Part shown: in pieces, positions 45,566 through 59,016 of the stretch
Numbering within the stretch: position 1 is the first letter of the stretch
Layout: the number at the start of each line of letters is the position of its first letter
NCBI GenBank assembly: GCA_005656395.1
Contig: SRSI01000069.1
Coordinates: 124,001-188,000 of the forward strand
Direction of reading: 5' to 3'
Length of the DNA stretch: 64,000 nt
Source of the DNA: Strongyloides papillosus
Taxonomy: Eukaryota > Nematoda > Chromadorea > Rhabditida > Strongyloididae
The notes under the pieces: model-generated
Told to the model about the DNA's origin: nothing
Seen by the model: the letters and a program-made list of their open reading frames with translations, nothing else
Databases searched by the model: none
Made by a program: the position numbers and the translations under genes

Positions 45566-45920
45566 TTTGTTATTTTCAATATGGTATTCAATGCTTAAAA
45601 GACTTCTTATATACAGCCTATTTTACATTATTTATAATAATTTAACATAAAAATGATCTTAAGAAATAAAAATTATGCAAAAATATCCATTTATTTGAGA
45701 TATAATAAATAAAAAAAGTTTATTATAAAGTCTGCTTGATGTTTTAATTATATGATAATAAAGTATTTACATTTTTTTAAAAAATTATCATTTTTGTATA
45801 GTCGATAAAAATAGAAACTTTTTAAAATATTCTCTTGATTCAATTAATGTAATTTTTTTTATCTATCATAAAATATAACATAAATTGTTTCCTTCAGTGA
45901 TTTATTAAAAATATTTGCTA
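45566..45920 (-). promoter_or_regulatory. Shared upstream cassette of the Lys/Thr-repeat gene
   Basis: Aligns over about 330 bp with the other MKF-type upstream regions: leader TATTGAAAATAAC, TATATAAGAA (45604-45613), AGTTTATTATAAAGTCTGC (45717-45735). The GATA pair is mutated here (TAATAATTTAACA). Confidence 0.65.
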
Positions 45921-46138
45921 AAACTGCAATTTTAAAATGGTTACTATTTGAATCCCATACTATGTCATTTTTCTTTTTATGGCTAATGGTATTTTTGTTA
46001 TTATCTTAACAAATGTTTATATTAATATATTGTGGAAATATTGACACATTGACAAAAAAATCTAGCAAACAATTTATCGATTAATAATTTTAAAAATATC
46101 ATAATAACATAAAATAAGACTGTATTTTTTAATATGCT

Positions 46139-47056
46139 TTACTTCTTTAAATTAGAATCCGTTCCATTAATTCCAACAATAACACACGTCCTAATTCTTG
46201 TTTTTGAAACCTTACTTTTAACAAAATATTTTCTTAAATGTAAATACAAATCTTTATAACATAACCCTAAAATAACTCCGCTAACTGCATGATATCCCAT
46301 CCATTGAAATGTTGTGAAGAAAAACTCCATAAAACCACTTCCACTATAATGTGGTGCTATGACATGAAATTGTATACAACAAAAAGCAAGAGTTAAGTTT
46401 GCCAAAATAGTTTGAATAATCATCCTAATTTGTTTCCCCTCATTTTGGAGCTTTTTATTTAAACTTACTTTTTTTTCACTCTTTACAAGGTATATTGCTA
46501 ATGTTATTATGTCAACAATAAAGATTAAAAGACTCATTGAAACCCCAAGCCAGAAATCTTGGATCTTAGATGCTTTGACACAAAATGGTGTCTCAAGGTA
46601 CACCCAAAAATATTCTTCATGATCAAAAGTACACACATTATGAAAAGAGTATGGAATAATCATGCATATACTTAAAAAAGTACTACCATAAATAAAGTAT
46701 ACTGTATTTTTGTTTGAAAAAATTTGATGATACATTAGGGGTGCCGTAATTGCACAAAATCTATTTAAACTCAATAGAAGATGACTAAATTCTGCATTAT
46801 ACCAACCTATCAGAATAATTTGCCCAACACGTTCCTCAATAAAGTATGGAAGATGTATTAAGTGTAACATCTTTAATGGTACCCATAAAGCATCAAAAAC
46901 AAGGACAATACAGTTACTAAACACCACATTAGCTGCCAACATTGTAAATGAACTTTTTTTTTTAATTATGAATGTAAAAAAATAAAATGAGTAACCATTA
47001 ATTATGTTTCCGAGATTTGTTATAAATATTATCATTAAGAGGAAAAGTAAATCCAT
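46139..47056 (-). CDS. Srx-like nematode chemoreceptor (7TM GPCR)
   Basis: 305 residues, single exon, seven hydrophobic helices. TM1 begins LLFLLMIIFITNLGNIINGY; TM2 SSFTMLAANVVFSNCIVLV; the end of TM3 has LLLSLNRFCAITAPLMYHQIF, the position of the DRY-type motif in the Srx family (NRFxAIxxPxxY); a cysteine at VCTFDHEEYFW and one in TPFCVKAS may pair in the extracellular loop. TM6/7 contain LANLTLAFCCIQ and MGYHAVSGVILGLCYKDLY. This matches the Srx class of chemosensory receptors and is not related closely to the GPCR pair at 19-24 kb. Probably acts in the cilia of sensory neurons. Confidence 0.8.
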   Translation of the reverse strand: MDLLFLLMIIFITNLGNIINGYSFYFFTFIIKKKSSFTMLAANVVFSNCIVLVFDALWVPLKMLHLIHLPYFIEERVGQIILIGWYNAEFSHLLLSLNRFCAITAPLMYHQIFSNKNTVYFIYGSTFLSICMIIPYSFHNVCTFDHEEYFWVYLETPFCVKASKIQDFWLGVSMSLLIFIVDIITLAIYLVKSEKKVSLNKKLQNEGKQIRMIIQTILANLTLAFCCIQFHVIAPHYSGSGFMEFFFTTFQWMGYHAVSGVILGLCYKDLYLHLRKYFVKSKVSKTRIRTCVIVGINGTDSNLKK

Positions 47057-50000
47057 TTTTTAGTAGAAATGTGAAAAAAAATAAACAATTTCTTTATTTT
47101 TTATAAATAGTTAAATTTTTTATTTTTAGTATCAAAATTGCTGAAGCATTAAGAAATTTCTTAATTATTGAAGTAGTACATAATTGAAATATATTTCATA
47201 ATAGTTTTATGTTGCTATTTTGCTATTTTATATATTTTATCACCTAAAATTAAAAATTATTTCTTTATTATCTACCATTATTTTGCAATTTTATTATTTA
47301 TACAAAAAAAGCATTCTTAATTAATTACAATAAACATCAATTAAACGGTATAAATAATGTTATTTACAAAAAAACGTTGAGTTGGAATCTGAAACAAACA
47401 AAATTCCATCAACTGAACGATGATGTTAAAAGGAAAATGATAATTTATTTATGTAATTAATTTGTAGAATAATAGAGCTGCAAAGGTTTTGGTAAACAAA
47501 TTAAAAACTATCCGAAAAATAGAACATTTGACAAACTAAATAACTAAATGTTTAAACTAATTACTGGAGATTATATGAAGTATAAAACTTCTCTTAATTG
47601 GTAATCAAAATACTATTCGTGGTTTTGTCTTTGTAGTGTAGTATGGGAGTATCACTCTATGTATCCATTGAAAATACTTCACAAGTAGTATATAAACATA
47701 TATATATTTATATATCACTTGATTATATAAAAGTTTTTTACTTAAACTCGAAAAGATTAATATCAAATGAGAAAACTTAAAAAATGTTCAACTTGTTGTT
47801 GAAATAACTTATTTTCAAATTAAATGAAGTTTTAGAAAAATATTTGCAAAAACGTTTTGAAAAATATTCATAAACATGTGAAAAGTATAATAATCAAATT
47901 ATATTGTTTTTAAACCAAAAATACTATAATAAGTAAAAAAATATTATGGAAAAAATTCCCCATGTTTTCGAAGATGAAAAAATAAAGTTAAAATTTTCAA
48001 GAAACCACTCCTAAAAACCGTTAGCTACTGCTAATCTTTGCTTCATAATATCAACAAATCGTGATTAATGCAATGAATAAATAATAAGGAAGTTAATGAT
48101 AAACTTTGGAATATTTCATTATCCTATTATATGAAATATCATTTGGTATTGTAAAATATTATGGCAAAAAATAATTAATTATGATCAACCTGGTGAAGTG
48201 GAAGAATAAATATTTACCATATTCATTGAAGATGTGTTTTCCTAGGGGTTTTCATTAAATGACATAAAAGTAAAAATAAAATTTGCAAAGAAACTTTTCT
48301 TGGCCAAACGTTAAATTTTTCTAATGTTAAATATTAATAAATAAAAAATGTGCTACTTTAATTGGCTTATTAATTTCTCTGAATTTTATGTTCTATTCAT
48401 AATATATAGTACAGAATTAATGTAAATTAGTAAATAAAAAACCACTGGTAGGCAATATTCAAATAAATATGAAAAATGAAGGTAATATAAGAAGAGTTCT
48501 AATTAATAATTGCAAAAACCTTTACCAATACTCCTTTTTAATACTCTTATAACAACTTGAACATATGAAAAATTATAGTTTGGTGTTCATATTTCTGCAA
48601 AAATCTACAATTAAATTATTAATAAAGTAAAATAATTACATTTAATGGTATAATATTTTGAATTTTATATGAATCTAATTATTATGAATTACTTATTAGA
48701 TTTTTTAATTGTAAAAACATATTATTAATAAATTAACAAGATTTTTACTTGTGGTAATTATGTATGTTAAAATACAGGGATGTTCCAAAAAATTCTCACT
48801 ATTTCCATGCCACATTTCTTAGTGATATCTTTTTATGACTCATAATATTTATATTTGAAGATTATTATCTCAAAGGAATTAATAAAATTCACATTATAAT
48901 TATGTCATTTAAAATATTTACATTCCTCAGATATTACAAATTCCATTTACTTATTAAAAATTTTATGCGATTTTTTATTAAATTAATCACTTCTTATTAT
49001 TTGTTAAGCAAAAAATATTTCATTTTTAATGTAAATGATAACATTTTTTCGAGAATATTTGAAAGATCAAATTCATTCTTACACCAAAAACAAGATCTAT
49101 TCCTCTTATTTTGTTGACATTCTCACTTTAACATAGTTTTGACTCAAATTTAAAAAGTGAAATTATAAAAGTTAATTAAATGATTAAACATTACGATTAA
49201 ATGTGTTGTGGAGAGTAAATAAAATAATTGGTAGATGGAATTGAGGAACAAAAGTTTTTTATTAAATATTTTTTTTAAATGCCAGAAGTATTGGGAATAA
49301 GAGTTGTTGAGAATTTTAATTAAGAACTTAGACAATTGAACTGCAATTTTAATTATTCTTCCTCAATAGATAAAACTTTATCACCAAATAAAGGGGAAAA
49401 ATTATTCAAAAACTTATCTATTTAAAAAAAGTAACACAATATTCAAAATAACACTAAATATTTTATCCGTGACTCAAGACCATAAAATGGAAAAACAAAA
49501 TTACTCATTTTATAAGTATAAAAATACCATTATCATTGAAGAGGAGAAAAAAAATACAATTCAGAATTTATATATTTACCATGAATAATTATTTTTTATT
49601 TTATAAAAAAATTTTTTTTAATGATAGTACATTCCACATACATTTTATAGCTTTCCATAATAAAATGTAGTTGTTAACATTTAAAAATGTTATAAAAATA
49701 TCGAAATTTTGTAATATTAATCATTTCTTCGATACTTTGAAATTAATTAAAAGGAATTGTTTATGCGGTAATTTTCTAATCTTATCAAATATTTTATACA
49801 AAATTTATTGCTTTAACTTTCACCTATTTTATTGAAATAACTTTAAATTATATTTTTATTACTTAACTTGAAATAAATACTATTGATCCTTTACTTAAAA
49901 AGTTTCTTTTTTCTCAAAAAAAAGTTACAATAGGAAGTTTATTTGCTTTCTAAAATCTATATAAAAATAAATGATCACCAATTAGTTATATACTTTATCA

Positions 50001-53000
50001 CTACCAAAACACAATCGTTTGTCATCACTTTTTACTTGCACTTGTCTGGGTGCTTAAGAATTTGCAAGAATCAAACTTTTTAAAATCAACTCTCTGACAC
50101 ATTAATAACTTAAAGAATGTTTCTAAGAAGGCTACGAATTAGTATGTTATTTACAATAACTACCTTTCCTATGCTCTTTTTATAACTTTTAGAAGACAAT
50201 TTTGTGCAAGTATTTCATTTTAACAAAAAAAATCAGACATTTTAAAACTTTTTGAGGTAAACAAACTTTTTTAATCTCTATTTTTTCCGCATACCTCGTT
50301 GCCAATAGTTTCTTTACCAATAATAATAATACCTTTCACCTATAAATATTCATACTTCAATAATACTTTTTAATACCTTTTATAAATAATATTATAATAA
50401 AATTTATTTTTCCAAGAAACGATTTGTAATGTTAATTAGATTGATATGATAAGAGGTGAATTTTAGATCAACATTATCAGTTTATACAAAGGGCAATAAT
50501 CATACTATAACATCACTGGAAAATTTATTATTCTTAGAAGTTATATTGCCAACTAGCTGTAACTTTGAAAATGATTATACTAAGTTGTAAATTTTTGAAA
50601 TAAAAATGTTAAGTTATATATTATTTTTGAAATTGAATGATATATTAAGAAATTTGATGTTAATGTATATTTATTTTCGATAGAATATTTTCGATTCTTT
50701 ATTTCTAAAACTATAATTATGTATATTTCTTTTGATTACTCCAGACAACAAATTTAAAAATTACAAAAGATTATGGCCACAAAAATTGATAATCATAATT
50801 CCATATAAGCTTATTACTATCTAAATGTGTTATCATTAATACTTATGGAAAACGTCACGTAAAAGGGAAATTTTATTATAAAATTCCATATAATGAGTGA
50901 GCTAAAAACAGGACACAAAAAAAAGGAATCAACGAAAAACAATTATTTTGTAATCTCATCAAAAATGTCATATATTTATGTACTATATTCTTCTCTTAAT
51001 CACCTGATAAGCAAATACCATTCTATAGTGATTATTTCTCTTCATTTTATATAAATAAATTCCAATCATACTTTAACATTTATACTGTCTCACCTAATAT
51101 CAAAATGCTTCTTCTTGATTTTACCACTGACTCATTAAGATATATTATATTTATAATATATATAATTTTTTTTCATCTTAATTTCATCATCTTAAAAACA
51201 AACTTCATTATTATATTCTTGTTAACGTTGTAATTATATATACATATAAAATATTGTTTTAATATTTGGTTGAGGAAAAAAGATAATTTCTGAAGTACCT
51301 TTTTGTTATCTGATATACATATATCATACCTTTCTCCAATATCAAAAGAAAAATGAATAAAGCATCTATTTAATTATCCTCAAATTCTTAACATTTTTTT
51401 TTCTTGTCATCACACTATTTACATCTTCTCTTAAAACATATAATTTCATTAGCATCATTCCTCTCATATTGACATCATTTTTATATGCATTATCCAATTT
51501 TGTTTAAGTAGAAGTTGTAAACTTTTTTAATAACAAAATATTTAAACTTTAAATATCCTTTTCATTTTCTTTTAATTTATTTACCTTTACTTATAACTTC
51601 TTATGAGTCACAAGTCTCCTTTGCTATTACAAATTAATTCTTTTGTTTTTTTTTATATAATTAGGCCTTCTTACAAAATTTGTATCATTATATGATAAAC
51701 AAACCATCTGATAAATGGTACCTGTGCAGAAAATAAAAATAAATTAAAAAAAGTTTTTTTTGCAAAGATATTGTTCTCGAAAATTGGACCCTATCATCTA
51801 CCTAAATTCTATAAACCATTAACTTTTTTTATTCTGAAGTGTATAACTTTCAAAATTCCACTCATCCCCCTACTTAAATTTTTTTTTAAAACATCATATC
51901 ATAAAAAATACAATTATCACATTATTTTGTATTAATTACACAAATTTTTTTTCTAATTGATTGGGTTCATTAATAAATATTTAATATATATTCTACTCAA
52001 CATTCCACAATACTCCCAGCTTTCAAGTGCACGTACACATTATATTATAAATATTTTCACACATAGACGTCAACAATCCTAAAAATAAAACATTTTTTAA
52101 TGATTTTATAATCACTATAAAATAAACAAAACAAATTACATTTTCTTTATCTTAAATTTTTTATCTTTCTTCATTTTTTAGATATCCTCATTATTTGTAT
52201 ATGATATAACAAATATATATCTTATTTTAAAGATTGAGTGTGATTAATTTGATTTATGTATGTAGAGGAAAAGTGTAAATAGAAATCAAAAATGGATATA
52301 GGAAATTATTTTTAAACTATTTATTATTATATTACAATTATAACCTCTATTCTCTGAAGATCTATGTACATTTTATGTTACCTCTCGTCTTTTTTCTCCA
52401 ATCACTATACTATTTTCTCCCTCTTTGTCCTTTATATTTATATACATTAATTTCTACACAAACATATTTAGTATAATTATTATTATTATTACTCATATCG
52501 TTATATTCACCTCATTTTTAGTTCTTATCATTTATGAAATAACTTCAAAATCACCTTTTAAAGATACATAAACATTAAATTGATACAACTTTTAAAATAC
52601 AACGAAAAACAAATTAAAATTAAAAAAATAGATCATTTTAAATTTTCTTAATTTACAATTCTTAAGCCTATTAATGGAATGAATGGAATTTTTTTGCGAG
52701 TTACGCTACTAATTAAATATCAACCATTCTTCTATCTTATATATATCATATTATTACTCAACCATCCTATAGCAAACTTTTTATTCATATTTTATTACCA
52801 CACACCAACTTAAATATTTCATATTCATTCAAAATCAAAGATGTAAAAATTATTTGACACCCATTCTAAAATAAACTAATATTATTTTTTAATTATCATT
52901 CTTATCTTAAAAATATTAACAATGATCATCAATTTTCTCTTTTATTATTATTATTATACTATTTTCAGTATTACAGAAAATTTTTATTACTTCTTATTAG

Positions 53001-53151
53001 TCATTTTTAAATGAAATAAAATTTTTTACCACATATTCCTATGATTTTTATTCTATATTTTTAAGTTTTTCCATTATCTTATACTATTATTATTATATTT
53101 ACTCAAATTGGATAAAAAGAACATTATTATTTTAAAAACATTATTTCTATA
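47057..53151. other. Large gene-less region, 6.1 kb
   Basis: No convincing coding or RNA gene. From about 50.9 kb rightward the plus strand is strongly C-over-G biased (for example 51361-51480 and 52381-52440 have about 13 C per 2 G per line), with many short ATT/TTA runs. Short frames at 48902 and 49150 have no features. Confidence 0.5.
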
Positions 53152-56100
53152 ATGGAACAAGGAAACATTCTCCATAGTCTCATTGAAGAGGCACATTCCC
53201 TACAAAATATGAATCAATGTATGTTTAAAATCAAATAAAAAAATATTAATTGTTACTATATAATATAAAATAAATAACACAAACACATATATAATTCATC
53301 TTGATTTATACTTTAAAAATAAAAATACATTTTAAAAAAATATATTTTATATACATTTTATAGTTAACTAATTAAATCGTCCTTCTTAATTTTGTGTTCT
53401 ATATTGTATCATATTAATGTAATTTATATATATATATTTTTTTTAATATTTTAATTAGTAACGAGCGAGAGACACATATATAGATATGTATAAATGTCGA
53501 AGGTGAATTGAAATTCTTATCACTGATAAAACTTTTTTTTGTTATTTGATTGACTATATAAAAGTATATATGTTTATGTGAACATGTACATATATACATA
53601 CAAACATACATCATTTCTATCTAACTATATTTTTGTTATATTCCTTAAAATCATAAATTGATTTTCATTTAAATCATCTTAAACTTTCTAGTTTAAAATA
53701 AAAGAATTTTTATAATACCATTCTCTTTTTTGTTATATAATAATATACTTAATTCAAAAATATACAAATATTTTAGATAAAATTCCTACTTTTTCTTTTA
53801 TCTATCCTTACTATATTCTAATTTATAATATACCCCCAAGATAGATTAGTGGTGATAGAGATATATTCTTGATTAATAAATATTTATAACAATTTCTATT
53901 TAAAATAATTATTGTCATCAATTATCTTATAAAATATCTTCTTTATCACACATCTCTTTATCTTTTCATTTATTATTATAATTTCATAATCATAATATAT
54001 ACATTAGTTTCTATCGTTATTTGAGAAAAAGAGATTAACACACAATAACAAATATACTTTTATTAACAATATAAATGTCTTCTATGGGTAATAGTTAATT
54101 AAACATCATCCTTCATACTCTCTCTTTAACATTAAACACTCCAATGATAATAATAATAACATAAATAAAAATATTTTAAAAATTATTTTTCTATAATAAT
54201 TTAATATTACATATATATTATTTTAGCTGAAAATAACTCTACAATGAATGATGAAGATCTAATGCTTCAAAATATGATTGATAATTATCAGAGAGAGGTG
54301 TTAAAAAAGAAACAAGCCAATATTTGTAGAGCATCCTCAGCGGCAAAATGTATAAGTATGGTGGAGAAGAGGAAAAATTTACCAACTTCTAGTCACTCAC
54401 AGCCATGTCTTTTTAGTATGGTTGAGTCTAAGTCTTCACCAACCTCACAAGGTCCTTCAGCTCAGGGTAGTTGTGATGATAAAAAAATACTGTATGTTAC
54501 ATTATTTTTACCTTATTTCATAATTTTTTTATTAACTCTTTGTTATTTATTAGTGAATCAAGATCAGAAAGCACGACATTCACACAGAATTCTAAATTAC
54601 CTTCATGTTTTGTGATACCATCATCTCAACAACAACAACAACATAATCAATTCATACAAGGAACATCTGGACAAAATAATTTCCAACAACCACCAATTTA
54701 TCAATTTACGGGCCGAGACAACACACTAAGAGGAGAATTCTTCAACATCCAAAATGAAAACAAACAACTAAAAATAATTAACAACCAACTACGAGAGAAA
54801 TGTATAAAATTAGATAATTTAACGATAGCATATGATAATATTGAAAAAGAATTTGATCGCCTCCTGATGAAGAGAGAGAAAAGTGAAAAGGTTCATGAGG
54901 TGACTATAGAGAAATTGGAAAAACAGATAGAGATATTGATAAATGAGAATAATTCATTGCAGAAGATGTTGGAGGAGAAGGGGAAGAATGAGCATCAGAG
55001 TGATGTTAATAGTATGAAGATTTTTATTAATGAGTTGATGGAGATTAAGGAGAGGCAGAATATTGAGATTGAGGCACAGAATGCTACGTTACAGGAACAG
55101 AGGAATCATATTGATATGTTGGAGAAGGCTTTATTTAATGCTCAAGAGAGGTATAATTTGAAGGAACGACAATTGTCGGAGATGGCTATTGTTAATAAAA
55201 GTTTACAAAAAAAATTGGAAGAAATTATGGTTAGAGAGAATGATTTAGTTAAAGAGATCAAGAAACTGAAAAGAGGTAATGATGAGATAAATGAAATCCA
55301 GAAGTTAAGGAGATTGATATTTGTTAAAGAGGAAAATATCTCAAACTTGAAGAAAAAACTAAAAGAAGCCGAGAAAAGTTGTGGTCTCCAGGATGAGACT
55401 GATGAAGATGGCGAGTATGATGACGAAGACTTCGAAGACCCATACATCCCCTCAAGAAGTACCTCACATACTCAAAAAAGATTTTCCAACAACAACATTC
55501 ATATGGACAACTTAGATGATATGATGAAAGAAAAAAGTACATTAAAACAATATCAAGATGAGAAGGACAAACTTGAGCAAAGATTAAGATATGCTAATAA
55601 TAGAAATAACGAAAGACAACGTCTCTTTGATGACTTTAACACACAATACCATCAAGATGGATGTAGAAATAATAATAAAACCACTAGAAGATCAGAAATG
55701 CAAAACATCTACACTTTAAAACAACAACAACATATTCCATCAACAATTTCATCTAATTACAGTAGTCAAAATCACTCCCGAAGTTTGTCGAGTGGTAATG
55801 AATTCCTCCAAATATCTATACCACCAAATCCAATAGAGGCATATAGAGATAACTTATTAAGGAGTATCGGTTCAAATAATAATGTTAACCATGATAATGA
55901 TTACCATTTAACAAATTACCAAAAGATGTATAGATCTCATCAACAGATGCCTTTACATATGTCACCAAAGTCAAGTAATTATAATTCTGATAATTTAACA
56001 TCAGAAGAGTATCTCGAATCTAAGAGACATGAGATTCCGTATAATGATGATCAATCAAATTTTGAGAATGTTCTTGTTATTGATACAATCTCCAATAACA

Positions 56101-56585
56101 TTCAGACAACCTCTCCATACACCATTGAGAATGCCATTAATTCGCAGATAAATATTTTTACATCACCAACATCAGGGAATGGGGTACGTAGGAATAATGG
56201 GAGATACCAATTATCCTTCAAATCATCATCCTCCTCCTCATCGACATCCAATAGTAAGACTAATTCTGTCGTTATCAGTGAACCACAAACACCAACAAAT
56301 AATAACATCAATAATAATAATAACATTATTAAAAGTACATCAACAAAACATGTATTATTATCGGAGGGAACAAAGTCCAACTCCACAAATTCGATGGCTC
56401 ATTCAAAGTCATCCAGTGAGGCAGAGAATACAGAAGAGATAACTTTAGATAAAATTGAGATACCTCATCACACATGTATTGGTAAAACTATTGAGATACC
56501 GAATAATAGTCATTACATTCACGTTCAGACAAATCATAACACACTTGTGCCAAAAACTATCATCGTTAATGATGATGAAAATTAA
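53152..56585 (+). CDS. Angiomotin-like coiled-coil protein, three exons
   Basis: 787 residues. Exon 1 (53152-53218, MEQGNILHSLIEEAHSLQNMNQ), a 1 kb intron (53219-54226, GTATGT..TTTTAG), exon 2 (54227-54491), a 62 bp intron (54492-54553) and exon 3 (54554-56585); all joins keep frame. Residues about 170-390 are a continuous coiled coil in which NQLREKCIKLDNLTIAYDNI, KREKSEKVHEVTIEKLEKQI and QRNHIDMLEKALFNAQERY follow the order of the angiomotin coiled-coil region (AYE.L....KRE.LE, then RRHIEILxxALSNAQ). An acidic patch (DETDEDGEYDDEDFED) and a long Ser/Asn/Gln-rich tail follow. Angiomotins are junction scaffolds that bind YAP. No PPxY or C-terminal PDZ motif was noticed. Assignment is moderate; a generic coiled-coil protein is the alternative. 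Confidence 0.7.
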
Positions 56586-57169
56586 TCAAAAAGAGGGAGT
56601 TTACAACTTATTTGGGTATTTTTTTATTAAATTCCTTTTATTAAAGGAATCATACTATGTGGAAAAAATCATTTCTAATCATATAATCATCTACTAATTA
56701 TATCCCAACGATTTAGGATGGGAGAGGAAAAGAAAAAATACACATTTTATGTATTTTTTTATTAAAAAAGTATGTAGTGGTTTTTTATCTTTTTATAATA
56801 TAATTTTTTTATATTCTTTAAATTCTTGATATATATTTATATATCACGAGAAAAATGCAATATCCTTTGAGAGTTTTATTCTATTGTAACGGGTTTTTTT
56901 TTGTTAATAAAAGAATTTTACTTAAACATATATGTATTTATTTTGATTTCATTTAAAAAATGGGTGTGAAAAATTAGTGAAATGAAATAAAAAAGTGTGA
57001 TTAATTTATTAAATTGCCATAATTTTTCAGAGTCTGCCTGTGGTCATCTTCAATTACTCTTCTTCTTAATGGTATGGAGATCAAAATAATAAAAAAATGA
57101 GATGATTAAAGAGAGCTTGAATAATTATTAGGAGTATTAATTTAGTGAAGTTGATAAGTGATAATGTTA
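56586..57169. other. Intergenic between convergent genes
   Basis: Shared 3' flank of the coiled-coil gene (+) and the neuropeptide gene (-). AATAAAAG near 56908 is a possible poly(A) signal; otherwise nothing. Confidence 0.4.
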
Positions 57170-57479
57170 TTAACGTCCGGGTCTGAAACCGTCACCTCTT
57201 CCAATAGCTAAATTTCTTGCTTGTCTCGAAAATGCACGCAACTAAAATGATAGTAATTAGATAGTTTTTATTATTGTCATTGTTACTTACGTTATGGGTT
57301 TTTTCAAGATAATCTAGCATATCTCTCATTCTTTCCGCTCTTAAACGTTCCATCTGATAGTAATCATCGTCATCCTCCTCGAATCTTGTCAATGATATCC
57401 CAAGACACAAGACATTAAGGAGTGAAAAGATACAAATTAAGATAAGAAGTTTTCTACAGTTAGTTGTAAATTTAACCAT
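57170..57479 (-). CDS. NLP-22/NLP-2-like RPamide neuropeptide precursor
   Basis: Exon 1 (57479-57291) encodes a signal peptide (LLILICIFSLLNVLCLG) and an acidic spacer (FEEDDDDYYQMERLRAERMR, DYLEKTHN). A 49 bp intron (57290-57242, GTAAGT..TTTTAG) leads to exon 2 (57241-57170), which encodes LRAFSRQARNLAIGRGDG, then FRPGR and stop. The joined protein is 86 residues. The C-terminal peptide ...AIGRGDGFRPG followed by Arg and the stop is the layout of a GFRPG-amide precursor: the terminal Gly would be amidated after Arg removal. C. elegans NLP-2/NLP-22/NLP-23 peptides end in the same (A)IGRxGFRPG core; NLP-22 promotes developmentally timed sleep there. The extra residue in RGDGF is unusual. A CTTGTAG just before the ATG may be a splice-leader site. 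Without the intron, translation would run into a non-conserved tail. Confidence 0.85.
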
Positions 57480-59016
57480 TCTACAAGGTAAGCAGTTGAA
57501 GTCTGGAAGTGAATTTTTAAAAATGAACTATTTAAAGGGATAATTATATTGTTGTTAAGGAATGTTAACACCTCAACCTAATATAAAATAATTAGAGCAG
57601 TATTATTGAAATTTTATGATAATGATACCTAAAAATATCTACTTTCTATGAACTTTATAACGCATTTTTTAATGACTCTTTTTAATAATTACTTTTGTTA
57701 AAGTAAAAACTTAATAATTAATGCCTTAAAACACCTTTATATAGAATAAATTTAATATTTCAGTACAAAAAAATATGACTACAATTGAAAATAAAGGATA
57801 ATAATAAAAAAATTAAAATAATAACTTATATATACTCACAGATAAAAAAAATAAAACTCTTATTAAAAAACTTTCCCCCCAAAGAATAAATTAAATTATA
57901 TTTTCCTCGAGATCTTTTATATTTTGCTGTGAAAATAAAATAAAAATTCCACATTTGGGATTGGAATAAAAATATAAATATACATTTCGTTAAAAATTGT
58001 TTGTATCATTAAAAAGTTTAATTACAGGATTTTGCCTGAAAGTCATAACTACTAATTACCTCTAAAAATATACTTATCTACAGTACCATGCCATATATTT
58101 TGTAGGATTATGGCAAGGATGCAAAAAATAAAGTAGATTAGAGTATTAATTAAAATGATAATACATCTCAAAAAGACCTACAATTATTGTTCATACTTTT
58201 GTACATTTCGTGGAAGTCTTTTCCTTGAGCCATAGGGTAAATTTAAAAATGACGTTTTGTATTTATTTTAGAGATTAACAAAGTATATATATAGGTTAGG
58301 GAAACTTCATTATACAAATTATTTTTTACACCCACTACTGAAAAATTTGTAGGGGATATGGAAAACAATTTTTAATACTCTTAAAATAAATAGATTATAT
58401 CTTTTTTGTATAAGTAATTTTTATAAATTATCCAACACAATCACTTAGAAGAAGATTAAGGAATCCTACAAATTAAATTTTTTACAAACTCACACGCACT
58501 ATCTCTATTTTTATCATATCATGTACCATTTAAAAAAAAAATTCTATAAATAATGTAATGTGTTTTTTTTGAAAGTTAATGAATAGTTATATAAAGATTT
58601 CCTATTCAGGGATGACGTATCCGAGGACAGGAAATGTAATTATAAATTTTTAATAAGTATAATTGTATTCAATTACCAAACTACAATTTTATGGAGTCAC
58701 GAAAAGTTTTATATCCTAAGAGAAATGCTATTGAGAAATTTATTTGTATTATTAACTTAAATGTCACTTTATGTATGTTAAACAATAATAACCTTTTATC
58801 AGATAATTAAAAAATATCTCTTTTATGTGTTAGTTTTTTTATGTGAGATGGTGTTTTTTGATGCCAATTGTTTGATGGTCTTTTCTTAAATGATTGGCTT
58901 TGTTTTGAGATAGACAGCAAACAGTTAGATTCTCCTGAATCTTCTCTATACAATGATATATATATATATCATATCCATAAACTGTGTCTATCTTTGATTT
59001 ATTTCAAAATTAAACT
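57480..59016. other. Gene-less region, 1.5 kb
   Basis: Upstream DNA of the neuropeptide gene (TTTAAATAG near 57530) and of the HTH gene. A 20 bp palindrome (ATGATATATATATATATCAT) is at 58953-58972, about 45 bp before the HTH start. Confidence 0.4.
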
